Below the pieces are notes generated by a model. It made no database searches. It was not told the origin of the DNA and was given only the letters and a program-made list of their open reading frames with translations. A DNA stretch of 52,759 bases from Alphaproteobacteria bacterium (lineage in GTDB: Bacteria; Pseudomonadota; Alphaproteobacteria; Rhodobacterales; Rhodobacteraceae), in the NCBI GenBank assembly GCA_030425185.1, contig JAUIAU010000022.1, forward strand, positions 1 through 52,759, read 5' to 3'. Within the stretch, counting starts at the first letter, position 1; each line of letters begins with the position of its first letter. A program made the position numbers and the translations under genes. Shown here piece by piece: positions 1 through 9,048 of this stretch.

Positions 1-1413
1 GCGGTTGCCGATGAACCCGTCGCAGACCCCCGCCACGACCGGCACCTTGCCCAGCCGCTTGCCCAGCGCGAAGCCGGTCGCCAGCGCGTCGTCCGACGTG
101 GCCTTGCCGCGCACGATCTCCAGCAGCTTCATGATATGGGCGGGCGCGAAGAAATGCAGGCCCAGCACCCGCGACGGGTCGCCGACGCCCGCCGCGATCT
201 CGTCGATGTCGAGGTAGCTCGTGTTGGTCGCCAGCACCGCCTCGGGCGGCAGCGCGGCCTCCAGCGCCGCGAAGACCGTGCGCTTGACCTCCAGGCTCTC
301 GAAGGCGGCCTCGATCGCCAGCGTCGCCTCGCCCGCGCGGCCGTAGTCCGCGGTCACCGTCAGCGCGGCGCGCCGGGCGGCGGCCCCGCCCTCGTCGATC
401 AGGCCGCGCTTCTGGCTCTGCTCGATGATCCGGCCGACATTGGCCTCGGCGCGGTCCACGCCCGCCGCGTCGGTCTCCAGCAGCACCACCTTCAGCCCGG
501 CGTTCAGCAGGCCATAGGCGATCCCCGCCCCCATCGTGCCGCCGCCGACCACCGCGACCGTCTCCAGGAGCGCGGGCGTGCCGCCGCGCCAGGCCCGGCC
601 GCGCGCGGCGCGCTCGGCGAAGAACATGTGCCGCAGCGCCTTGGCCTGCGCGCCCTGCCGCAGCGCGAGGAACGCGGCCCGCTCGCCCGCCATCCCCTCG
701 GCCAGCGGCAGCGCCAGCCCGGCCTCCACCACCGCGACGGCGCGCAGCGGCGCGACCTGCCCGCGCATCTTCGCCTCCGCCGTCTCGCGCGCGGCGGCCA
801 GCAGCGCGGCGTCCGCCCCTGGCGGGTTCAGGTCGCCCACCGGCACCAGCGTGTCGAGCGCCTCGCCGTTCAGCATCTCGGCCCAGCCCAGCGGGTCCTC
901 GTCCACCGCGTGCACCAGCCCGAGGTCGAGCGCCCGGCCCGCGTCCACCGGCTTGCCGGTCACGATCATGTCCAGCGCCGGTCCCAGTCCGATCAGGCGC
1001 GGCAGCCGCTGCGTGCCGCCCGCGCCGGGGATCACGCCTAGCGTCACCTCGGGCAGGCCGAGCTGCGCCTTCGGCCCCGCGACCCGCGCCCGGCAGGCCA
1101 GCGCGATCTCGCAGCCGCCGCCCAGCGCCACGCCGCCGATCACCGCGATCCACGGCACCGGGCTGGCCTCGATCCGGTTCAGCACGTCGGGCAGGTGCGG
1201 CTCGACCGGGTCCGCGTCGAATTCGCGCGCGTCGGCCCCGGCGGCAAAGGCGCGGCCCGCGCCGGTCAGGATCACCCGCTCCAGCCGCTTTTCCTCGGCC
1301 CAGGCCACCGCCTTCAGCAGGCCCGCCCGCGTCGCCGCCCCGATGGCGTTGACCGGCGGGTTGTCCATCTCGACCCGGCCCACCCGGCCCTCGGCCCACA
1401 TCCGTACCGTCAT
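1..1413 (-). CDS. FadB-like enoyl-CoA hydratase/3-hydroxyacyl-CoA dehydrogenase (3' end outside window)
   Basis: Multifunctional beta-oxidation enzyme, cut by the window edge after 471 codons. The N-terminal crotonase domain shows an oxyanion-hole stretch (GGVALGGGCEIALA) near residues 90-105. After a linker, the NAD-binding dehydrogenase domain begins with VAVVGGGTMGAGIAYG, followed by TNTSYLDI and HFFAPAHIMKLLEI. The ATG at 1413 has an AGAGAA purine run upstream. It lies 43 bp downstream of the regulator gene on the same strand, so the two probably form one operon. By inference it hydrates and oxidises the dehydroadipyl-CoA produced by the box pathway to 3-oxoadipyl-CoA, and it might do the same for phenylacetate, since no separate paaF or paaH is seen here. 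General fatty-acid oxidation is the alternative role. Confidence 0.88.
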   Translation of the reverse strand, partial: MTVRMWAEGRVGRVEMDNPPVNAIGAATRAGLLKAVAWAEEKRLERVILTGAGRAFAAGADAREFDADPVEPHLPDVLNRIEASPVPWIAVIGGVALGGGCEIALACRARVAGPKAQLGLPEVTLGVIPGAGGTQRLPRLIGLGPALDMIVTGKPVDAGRALDLGLVHAVDEDPLGWAEMLNGEALDTLVPVGDLNPPGADAALLAAARETAEAKMRGQVAPLRAVAVVEAGLALPLAEGMAGERAAFLALRQGAQAKALRHMFFAERAARGRAWRGGTPALLETVAVVGGGTMGAGIAYGLLNAGLKVVLLETDAAGVDRAEANVGRIIEQSQKRGLIDEGGAAARRAALTVTADYGRAGEATLAIEAAFESLEVKRTVFAALEAALPPEAVLATNTSYLDIDEIAAGVGDPSRVLGLHFFAPAHIMKLLEIVRGKATSDDALATGFALGKRLGKVPVVAGVCDGFIGNR

Positions 1414-1456
1414 TGCGGTTCTCTCCCGTCGTCCTGTCCGTGATCCGGCGTCGGCC

Positions 1457-2386
1457 TCAGCCCGCGTCCGCCGTCAGAAATCCGCGCTCCGCGATCAGCG
1501 CCAGAAGCTGCTCCAGCGAGGCGTCCACCGACCGCCCCGCGGTGTCGAGCTGCGCCAGCGCCTGCTCGTAGAGCACCTCGCGCGAGCGCAGGATCGAGCG
1601 CAGCTGCTCCATCGCCTCCGGGTTCCCGGCCATCGGGCGCTCGTCGCCCTGCGCCCGGACCCGCGCCATGTGCTCGTCCGGCGAGGTCCGCACCCAGATC
1701 GTGTGGAAATGCCGCAGCAGCAACTGATAGGTCTCGGGCTCGGCCACGATCCCGCCCGCGACGGCAAGGATCATCGTGTCATGGGTGGCGATGATCCGGC
1801 TCAGGGCCTGGTGCTCCAGCTTGCGGTAGCCCTCCTGCCCGTAGAGCGCGATCACCTCGTCGACCGGCATCCCGGACTGCTCCTCGATCTCGCGGTTCAG
1901 CTCGACGAAGGGAATCCCCAGCCGCGTGCCCGCCATCGCGCCCAGCGTGGACTTGCCCGCACCGCGCAGGCCGACGAGGCAGATGCGCCGCGCGCGCTGC
2001 GTCTCCGGCGGCTCTGGGCTGAGCAGGCGCAGCACTTGTCCCCGCACGTCCGAGGTGGCGCTGCGGTAGAGGTCCGCGACCCGCAGCACCTCCGAGGACC
2101 ACGGGTCCTCCTCGCCCAGCAGCCACTCGATCCGGTGGTCGAGCGCCATCGCCACGCGCTGCAACAGCCCGATCGAGATGTTGCCCTCGCCCGCCTCCAG
2201 CTGCGCGAGGTAGCGCGGCGACACGCCCGAGATGTCCGACAGCACCCGGCGCGGGATGCCCTTGCGCTCGCGCGCATGGCGGACCCGCTCGCCGACCCGG
2301 CGGATCAGCGCCTGCACCGCCGCATCGGCGGGGCTGCCGGTGCCGCCCGGATCGGTCTCGCCCCGGAAATTGGTGATCTCGGTCAT
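1457..2386 (-). CDS. boxR: BoxR/BzdR-type benzoyl-CoA-responsive transcriptional regulator
   Basis: 309-residue protein. An XRE-type helix-turn-helix (residues about 28-90, GVSPRYLAQLEAGEGNIS) is joined to a shikimate-kinase-like domain (from about 133) with Walker A motif GLRGAGKST at 139-147. This architecture is characteristic of BzdR and BoxR, in which the kinase-like domain binds benzoyl-CoA and releases repression rather than phosphorylating shikimate. It lies inside the box cluster, 76 bp from the thioesterase gene, with an operator-like palindrome just upstream of its own start (2401-2414). That suggests autoregulation and joint transcription with the downstream fadB-like gene. Family assignment is firm; that benzoyl-CoA is the effector is known for the family and inferred here. 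Confidence 0.93.
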   Translation of the reverse strand: MTEITNFRGETDPGGTGSPADAAVQALIRRVGERVRHARERKGIPRRVLSDISGVSPRYLAQLEAGEGNISIGLLQRVAMALDHRIEWLLGEEDPWSSEVLRVADLYRSATSDVRGQVLRLLSPEPPETQRARRICLVGLRGAGKSTLGAMAGTRLGIPFVELNREIEEQSGMPVDEVIALYGQEGYRKLEHQALSRIIATHDTMILAVAGGIVAEPETYQLLLRHFHTIWVRTSPDEHMARVRAQGDERPMAGNPEAMEQLRSILRSREVLYEQALAQLDTAGRSVDASLEQLLALIAERGFLTADAG

Positions 2387-2400
2387 GTCCCGCCGGTTTA

Positions 2401-2414
2401 TGAATTATATTGCA
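2401..2414 (-). promoter_or_regulatory. BoxR operator-like palindrome in front of boxR
   Basis: On the minus strand it reads TGCAATATAATTCA, one base from a perfect TGCA...TGCA pair. It sits 15 bp upstream of the boxR start and contains a TATAAT that could be the -10 box. It matches the sites at 7659, 7800, 11156 and 11209. BzdR/BoxR operators are known to contain TGCA repeats; binding here is inferred. Confidence 0.6.
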
Positions 2415-2462
2415 CAAAGCTAGCGGGCGTGCGGGGCCAAGGCAACGGGTTTCGCGGGGGTC

Positions 2463-2909
2463 TCAGGCCGGATCGGGCACCAGCAGCGGCTCGACCAGCG
2501 CCCGGATGTCGGGCGGCGCGGGCTGGGTCACGAAGTCCGGCGCGACGATGAAGACGCAGACGAAGCGGCCCTCGAAACAGGTCACGCCGTCCTGCCGCCC
2601 GATCACCCGGAACGCGATCGACGAGGTGCCCAGCCGCGTCGGCGCAACCTCGCAGCGCAGCCGGTGGCGCGGGGTGACGGGCGCGCGGAAGTCCATCGAC
2701 AGGTGGACGAAGGGCGTGCCCAGCTTGCGGTCGATCTCCATCTGGAACCAGCCGTCGCCGCCGAGGTGATGCTCCCACCAGGCGTCGATGGCCTCCAGCG
2801 CGAAACCCGGGATGTTGCCGGTGTACGCGATCCGCGCCGGGTCGCAGTCGCCCCAGCCGACGCGGATCTCGTGGACGAAGGGCGCCGCCCCCTCAGTAGG
2901 TCTCGACAT
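2463..2909 (-). CDS. Hotdog-fold acyl-CoA thioesterase of the box cluster
   Basis: 148 residues with the 4-hydroxybenzoyl-CoA-thioesterase signature GWGDCDPARIAYTGN at about 18-32, including the Asp of this family's active site. The ATG at 2909 lies inside the last codons of boxA (17 bp overlap in another frame), so translation is coupled to boxA. Thioesterases are common companions of box operons. The likely job is to hydrolyse benzoyl-CoA or dead-end ring-oxidation CoA esters and so recycle CoA. The exact substrate cannot be read from the sequence. Confidence 0.85.
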   Translation of the reverse strand: MSRPTEGAAPFVHEIRVGWGDCDPARIAYTGNIPGFALEAIDAWWEHHLGGDGWFQMEIDRKLGTPFVHLSMDFRAPVTPRHRLRCEVAPTRLGTSSIAFRVIGRQDGVTCFEGRFVCVFIVAPDFVTQPAPPDIRALVEPLLVPDPA

Positions 2910-4089
2910 GGTAGCGCCCTTCCGACCGCATCACGTCGCGCAGCGCCGACCAGCTTTCGCCCATGCTCTCGGCGATGCTGGTGAAGGCCGCCTCGATCCC
3001 CTCCTCCATGCCGCGCAGCCCGCAGACATAGACATGGGTGTTCGGGTCGGCGAGCAGGTCCGCCACCTGTTCCTCCTCGGCGCGGATGCGGTCCTGCACG
3101 TATTCCTTCGGCTTGCCCGCCTCGCGGCTGAACGACAAGTGGGATCGCAGCAGGGTCTCGGGCACCTTCTTCAGCGGCCCGAAATACGGCAGGCTGTCGG
3201 GCGTCCGCGCGCCGAAGAACATCACCATCCCGCCCGAGGCCGCGCCCAGCGTGCGCTGGCGGCGCATGGTGAAGGCGCGCATCGGGGCCGAGCCGGTGCC
3301 GGTGCAGATCATCAGCAGCCGCGCGTTCGGATCGTCGGGCATCAGGAAGGTCGCGCCGAACGGGCCGGTGACGGAGACCTCCGCCCCCTTCTCCAGGTCG
3401 CAGAGATAGTTCGAGGCGACACCGCCCGCCTCGCGCTTCACGGTCAGCGACAGGTTGTTGTAGTTCGGCCGCTCGCCGTCGCGCGGGCTGGAGACCGAGT
3501 AGAGCCGCGGCAGGTGCGGCTTGCCCGCGGCATCGGTGCCCGGCGGGATGATCCCGATCGACTGGCCCTCCAGCACCGGCATCGGCTGGCCGCCGAAGTC
3601 GAGGATGATGTGGCGCACGTCATGCTCGGGGTCGCGGGTCAGCGCGTAGTTGCCGACCACCTTCGCCACCGCGGGCTTTCCCGCTGTATAGAGGTTGATC
3701 GAGGGCTTGGCCGCCGTCGCGGGCGCCTTCGCCTTGCCGCCCGCGCCCTTGTGCGCGTCGGCGAGCAGCGCCGCGACCGCCTCGTCCATCGCCTCCATGT
3801 GGTCGGTGTCGCTGCCGGCGGCGATCTCGGCCTGCTCGGGCAGCTCGTCCCAGGAATACTGGTCCTCCAGCGAATAGGCGGCGTCGCGGCTCTCGACCAC
3901 CCGCCACTCGTCGATCGAGCCGGTCGGGCAGACCGGGATGCAGGCCATGCATAAGTTGCAGGTCTCGGCATTGACCACGACGTTGGTGTCGTCGTGCTCG
4001 ATGGCGTTCTCGGGGCAGGTCATCTCGCAGGTGTAGCAGCGGATGCAGATTTCGGGGTCGATCAGGTGCTGCTTGAAGGGCTTGTTCAC
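2893..4089 (-). CDS. boxA: Benzoyl-CoA 2,3-epoxidase, reductase component BoxA
   Basis: 398 residues, starting at GTG 4089 behind a GGGAGAG site. The N-terminus holds two [4Fe-4S] motifs, C15-x2-C18-x2-C21-x3-C25-P and C44-x2-C47-x2-C50-x3-C54-P. After a linker rich in Ala, a ferredoxin-NADP reductase-like part follows, with RLYSVSSPRDG (FAD) and MICTGTGSAPMRAF (NADPH). BoxA passes electrons from NADPH to the diiron oxygenase BoxB, which epoxidises benzoyl-CoA. Gene order boxC-boxB-(small gene)-boxA-thioesterase, all on the minus strand, indicates one operon. Identification is secure. Confidence 0.95.
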   Translation of the reverse strand: MNKPFKQHLIDPEICIRCYTCEMTCPENAIEHDDTNVVVNAETCNLCMACIPVCPTGSIDEWRVVESRDAAYSLEDQYSWDELPEQAEIAAGSDTDHMEAMDEAVAALLADAHKGAGGKAKAPATAAKPSINLYTAGKPAVAKVVGNYALTRDPEHDVRHIILDFGGQPMPVLEGQSIGIIPPGTDAAGKPHLPRLYSVSSPRDGERPNYNNLSLTVKREAGGVASNYLCDLEKGAEVSVTGPFGATFLMPDDPNARLLMICTGTGSAPMRAFTMRRQRTLGAASGGMVMFFGARTPDSLPYFGPLKKVPETLLRSHLSFSREAGKPKEYVQDRIRAEEEQVADLLADPNTHVYVCGLRGMEEGIEAAFTSIAESMGESWSALRDVMRSEGRYHVETY

Positions 4090-4186
4090 GGGTCTCTCCC
4101 TGCCCGGTGCGCGCCGTCCGGCCGCCGGGGTGTCTCGGTCCGCGCCGTCACCGGCCCGGCGGGTGTCTCGGAAAGGGTCGGGCGGC

Positions 4187-4351
4187 TCAGCCGCGGCCGA
4201 CGAGGAGGTCGGGCAGCACCAGCGCCTCGATCAGCGCGGGGCAGAGCCCGGTGCAGCCCGGGCAGCCGACGCAGGGCTCGCGCAGCCCGGCGATCTCGCG
4301 GGCCAGCGCCTCGGTGCGCGGGGCATGTCCGGTCTTGCGGTCGATCATCAT
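4187..4351 (-). CDS. 54-residue mini iron-sulfur protein between boxB and boxA
   Basis: Short open frame, double ATG at 4351/4348, preceded by GGGAGA at a proper distance. The protein is acidic and basic at the N-terminus and has one Cys cluster, C27-x2-C30-x2-C33-x3-C37-P (CVGCPGCTGLCP). That is exactly the spacing of a [4Fe-4S] ferredoxin motif and the same spacing BoxA uses. It lies 71 bp downstream of boxB and 97 bp upstream of boxA on the same strand, so it should be co-transcribed. I do not recognise a named family. An extra electron carrier for, or an assembly partner or stabiliser of, the BoxA-BoxB pair is a reasonable inference. A zinc site is the alternative. Confidence 0.7.
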   Translation of the reverse strand: MMIDRKTGHAPRTEALAREIAGLREPCVGCPGCTGLCPALIEALVLPDLLVGRG

Positions 4352-4422
4352 CGCGGGTCTCCCAGGGCGGCCACGGCCGGTCCGGCACCGGGCGGGACGA
4401 CCCCGCCCGGTGCCCGAGCCTA

Positions 4423-5874
<1,452 letters not shown>

Positions 5875-5961
5875 GGTTTTCTCCCTAGAGGGGCCGTGCG
5901 GACACGCACCCTACGCTGTCATTCGGTGCGGGGCGCGCGCGCGGACGCGCACCCCCGGTCG

Positions 5962-7623
5962 TCACACGCGCTCCATCGCGTAGTCGCCGCGCTGGCCGGT
6001 GCCGTAGCGCTGCAGCGCGCCGTCCTTGCCGACCGCGTTCGGGCGGTTGAAGATCCAGTTCTGCCAGGCGGTCAGGCGGCCGAAGATGCGGGTCTCCATC
6101 GTCTCGGGCCCGGCGAAGCGCAGGTTGGCCTCCATCCCGGTCATCGCGTCCGGGCTGAACGAGGCGCGCTCCTCGAGGAACACGCGGATCTCGTCTTCCC
6201 AGTCGATGTCGTCGTAGACGAAGGTCACGAGGCCCAGCGCGTCGGCCACCTCGGCCTCGAGATCCTCGCCGATCCGCGCCTCGATCTCGGCCAGCCGCTC
6301 GTCCTCGTCGAGGAACCGGGTCTGCAGCCGGGTCAGGCCGTTGCCCATCGGGTAGCGCCCGAAGTTGGCCGCCGTCAGCCGCAGCGCCGCGCTCGGCCGG
6401 TTGTCGCCCTCGAACTCGCCGTCCATCATGTAGCTGCGGTCCACCGCCCACAGCAGCTCGGCCAGCATGCCCGCGTAGCACGAGCCGTGCTCGACCAGCG
6501 CCACGAGGCTGCGCGAGGTCACGTCGATCCGCTTCAGCACGCGCTTCCAGTATTGCAGCACCTCGTTGGCCAGCCAGTAGTCGGCATTGGCCAGCAGCAG
6601 CGCCTCGTGCGCCGCGACCCGCTCGGGATCGCCCTGCGTGCGGAACACCAGCGTGCCCAGTTCCATCTCGTTCAGGCGCAGGTGCAGGATCGCGTCGTCC
6701 AGTTCGCGCGCCAGCCGCAGCATCCACGCCTGGTCGCCCATCGCCTCGAACGCGGCCATGTCGGCGGGCGCGTCGGCGTCCGGCCCGGTCAGGGTGATCG
6801 TCGCGCGCCGCCCGGCGCGGTCCACCGCGACCTCGACCAGCGAATAGCTGACGCTGCCGTCCTCGGCGATCGTCTTCGCCAGCGGGGTCAGCGCGATGCC
6901 CTTCGCCACGTCGGCCTTGGCCGAGGCGGCGGCGAACTCCCGGGCGCGCTCTGCCACGGTCTCGTCGAACTTCGAGTTGGGGATCACCTCGTCGACCAGC
7001 TTCCAGTCCTTCGCCTTGCGGCCCTTGATGCCCTCCTCGATCGAGCAGAACACGTCCGCGAGGTCGCGCCGCACCTTGCGCTTGTCGGTGACGCGGGTCA
7101 GCCCGCCGGTGCCCGGCAGAACCGCCAGCAGCGGCACCTCGGGCAGCGCCACGGACGAGGACGAGTCGTCGGTCAGCATGATGTGGTTGCAGGCCAGCGC
7201 CAGTTCGTAGCCGCCGCCCGCGCAGGCGCCCTTGACCGCGCAGATGTATTTCTGACCCGAGTCTTCCTCGGCCGCCTCGAAGGTGTTGCGGGTCTCGTTG
7301 GTGAACTTGCAGAAGTTGACCTTGTGGCTGTGCGCCGCGCCGCCCAGCATCCGGATGTTGGCCCCGGCGCAGAACACGCGGTCCTTGCCCGAGCGCATCA
7401 CCACCACCTTGACCTCCGGATGCTCGAAGCGCATCCGCTGCACCACGTCGGCCAGCTCGATGTCCACCCCGAGGTCGTAGCTGTTCAGCTTCAGCTGGTA
7501 GCCCTCGAAGAGCCCGCCGTTCTCGTCCACGTCCATATAGAGGTTGGCGACGGGGCCGTCATACTCGACCCGCCAGTGGCGGTATTTCGAGGGGTCGGTC
7601 TGGAAGTCGATCAGCTTCGTCAT
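5962..7623 (-). CDS. boxC: 2,3-epoxybenzoyl-CoA dihydrolase BoxC
   Basis: 553 residues and two crotonase-like halves. The first has CAGANIRMLGG, GACAGGGYELALACN and LPEVPLLAVLPGTGGL; the second has VEHGSCYAGMLAELLWAVDRSY. BoxC opens the epoxidised ring with two waters, releasing formate and 3,4-dehydroadipyl-CoA semialdehyde. The start at 7623 (GGAAAG upstream) is preferred to an in-frame ATG at 7653, because the latter would begin only 6 bp from the operator at 7659-7672. It is the first gene of the box operon. BoxD, the next pathway enzyme, is not in the window. Confidence 0.95.
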   Translation of the reverse strand: MTKLIDFQTDPSKYRHWRVEYDGPVANLYMDVDENGGLFEGYQLKLNSYDLGVDIELADVVQRMRFEHPEVKVVVMRSGKDRVFCAGANIRMLGGAAHSHKVNFCKFTNETRNTFEAAEEDSGQKYICAVKGACAGGGYELALACNHIMLTDDSSSSVALPEVPLLAVLPGTGGLTRVTDKRKVRRDLADVFCSIEEGIKGRKAKDWKLVDEVIPNSKFDETVAERAREFAAASAKADVAKGIALTPLAKTIAEDGSVSYSLVEVAVDRAGRRATITLTGPDADAPADMAAFEAMGDQAWMLRLARELDDAILHLRLNEMELGTLVFRTQGDPERVAAHEALLLANADYWLANEVLQYWKRVLKRIDVTSRSLVALVEHGSCYAGMLAELLWAVDRSYMMDGEFEGDNRPSAALRLTAANFGRYPMGNGLTRLQTRFLDEDERLAEIEARIGEDLEAEVADALGLVTFVYDDIDWEDEIRVFLEERASFSPDAMTGMEANLRFAGPETMETRIFGRLTAWQNWIFNRPNAVGKDGALQRYGTGQRGDYAMERV

Positions 7624-7658
7624 GGCGGGCACTCTTTCCGAGGTCAGTGTCATTGATG

Positions 7659-7672
7659 TGCACTTTAATGCA
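7659..7672 (-). promoter_or_regulatory. BoxR operator-like palindrome in front of boxC
   Basis: TGCACTTTAATGCA, with perfect TGCA arms, 36 bp upstream of the chosen boxC start. An identical 14-mer occurs at 11209-11222 in front of the benzoate-CoA ligase operon. Two identical copies at two box promoters make a chance match unlikely. Confidence 0.7.
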
Positions 7673-7764
7673 AAAAGTTGACCCTGTAAACAGCTTCCCG
7701 CGCCCGGCGCGTGACCCCTTATCTAGGCTGATGCCCATGTAATCAAGAAGTTTTGCCCCGGGGG

Positions 7765-7782
7765 CCGGCATTTTTCTGCCGG
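7765..7782. terminator. Small hairpin in the DUF309-boxC gap, weak terminator candidate
   Basis: CCGGCA, loop TTTTTC, TGCCGG. It lies 32 bp downstream of the end of the ligase operon. On the minus strand there is no U-run after the stem, so intrinsic termination is doubtful. Confidence 0.25.
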
Positions 7783-7799
7783 ACCGCACGCCCCACAGA

Positions 7800-7813
7800 T
7801 GCAACATAATGCA
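7800..7813. promoter_or_regulatory. Second BoxR operator-like palindrome upstream of boxC
   Basis: TGCAACATAATGCA, directly abutting the stop codon of the DUF309 gene and 141 bp from the site at 7659. The two sites would allow looping or cooperative binding at the boxC promoter. This is inferred from similarity to the other sites. Confidence 0.55.
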
Positions 7814-8233
7814 CTATTCAGCCGAATCGCGCCGCAACCGGGCCAGATCCGCCGCCAGGGCCGCGCCCGGCAGGCCCAGCGGCAGCGCCCCCGGCCCGCC
7901 CGCCTGCGCCAGCAGGGCCTCGGCCATCCCGCACAGCCGCCGCACCGCGCGGGGCCGCCCCATCCGCGCCTTCAGCGCCGCGTTGGCAAGCTGGATCACG
8001 CCCTGCACGGCGGCCTTCTCGGGCGAGCCGTCGCGGGCCGCCATCCAGACCGCCTCCAGCACCTCGTGACATTCCCAGAAATACCCGTCGCGATAGAGCC
8101 GCAGCCCCTCCGCCAGCGCGGCCGAGGCCGCCAGCGCCCCGGCGTCCATGCCGGGATGCACGCTCGCCTTGACCGCGTCGAACGCCCCGTCCGGCGGGCG
8201 GGGCGTCACGCCGGGGATGTAGGGCGGCCTCAC
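7814..8233 (-). CDS. DUF309-family protein
   Basis: 139 residues from a GTG at 8233 that overlaps the stop of the upstream hydrolase gene (GTGA). The hallmark motif of DUF309 is present near residue 50 (YFWECHEVLEAVWM), followed by EKAAVQGVIQLANAALKA. It is all-helical by appearance, with no signal peptide or membrane segment. It is the last gene of the cupin-ligase-hydrolase-DUF309 operon, so a role linked to benzoate activation or its by-products is suggested by position only. The biochemical function of DUF309 is not established to my knowledge. Confidence 0.8.
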   Translation of the reverse strand: MRPPYIPGVTPRPPDGAFDAVKASVHPGMDAGALAASAALAEGLRLYRDGYFWECHEVLEAVWMAARDGSPEKAAVQGVIQLANAALKARMGRPRAVRRLCGMAEALLAQAGGPGALPLGLPGAALAADLARLRRDSAE

Positions 8234-9048
8234 GCGCCCTCGGGCAGGGCCGCCTCGATCCGCGCCAGCCGGGCACAGAACTCCGACACCCCCGCCAGCA
8301 CCGCCTCGGGGCAGTCCTGGTGCGGGGCATGGCGGCAGCCGGGCAGGATCAGCGTCTCGACCGGCGCATAGCTGCGCGTCTCGATCTCGGCGATCTGCGC
8401 CAGCGTGCCGTACTGGTCCTCTTCGCCCTGGATCGCCAGCACCGGCACCCGCAGGTAGTCGATGACCTCGCCGACATGCCAGGCCTTGAACCCGGGATCG
8501 AGCCAGGCGTCGTTCCAGCCCCGGAAGGTCGCCTCCGGGTCGGCATGGTGCCGCGCCATCCGGTCCTTCAGGTCGGTCGTGGCAAAGGCCTGCCGCGCCC
8601 GCGCGATCTCGGCCAGCCCCATCGGCTCGGTGAAGAAATGCGGCGCCATCAGCACCAGCCCGCGCACCCTGGGGTCCGCCACAGATCCGGCGTGGATCGC
8701 CGCGATGGTCGCCCCGTCGGAATGCCCCATCAGCACGGTCCGCTGCACGCCCAACGCGTCGAGCACGCCCGGAAGCACATCGACCGCCTCGCGTGTCATG
8801 TAGTCGAGCGGGCGCGGCAGCTCCGCCGGGTCCGAGAACCCGTAGCCCGCCCGCGAATAGGCCGCGACGCCCCAGCCGGTCGCCGCCGCCAGCCGCTCGG
8901 GAAAGTCCCGCCACAAACCGAGCGAGCCCAGCCCCTCGTGCAGCAGCACCAGCGTCGGCGCGGTCTCCGGCCCCGGCCCCCAGGTCCGGACCTCCAGCCC
9001 GCGCCCGCCGACGGTGATCCGTCCGACCTGCCCGCTCCAAACCGTCAT
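8230..9048 (-). CDS. Alpha/beta hydrolase next to benzoate-CoA ligase
   Basis: 272 residues. The start ATG at 9048 overlaps the ligase stop (ATGA). The nucleophile elbow is GHSDGAT, the acid probably the Asp in GEEDQYG, and the base His in GCRHAPHQD, a complete Ser-Asp-His triad. An oxyanion strand LLHEGLGSLGLW precedes it. The enzyme could release benzoate from esters or act as a CoA thioesterase or lactonase in the box pathway. The family does not decide between these. Coupling to the ligase and to DUF309 indicates a shared role in benzoate entry. Confidence 0.85.
   Translation of the reverse strand: MTVWSGQVGRITVGGRGLEVRTWGPGPETAPTLVLLHEGLGSLGLWRDFPERLAAATGWGVAAYSRAGYGFSDPAELPRPLDYMTREAVDVLPGVLDALGVQRTVLMGHSDGATIAAIHAGSVADPRVRGLVLMAPHFFTEPMGLAEIARARQAFATTDLKDRMARHHADPEATFRGWNDAWLDPGFKAWHVGEVIDYLRVPVLAIQGEEDQYGTLAQIAEIETRSYAPVETLILPGCRHAPHQDCPEAVLAGVSEFCARLARIEAALPEGA

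Noticed and set aside
1-1413. PaaH/PaaF of the phenylacetate route as the definite identity
   Set aside because: The architecture is a FadB-type fusion located in the box cluster, so a role in phenylacetate is possible but not shown.
5962-7653. Longer boxC start at 7653
   Set aside because: It would begin 6 bp from the operator and has no ribosome-binding sequence, while the ATG at 7623 has GGAAAG at the right distance.
7765-7782. The hairpin as a strong intrinsic terminator
   Set aside because: There is no U-run following the stem in the direction of transcription.
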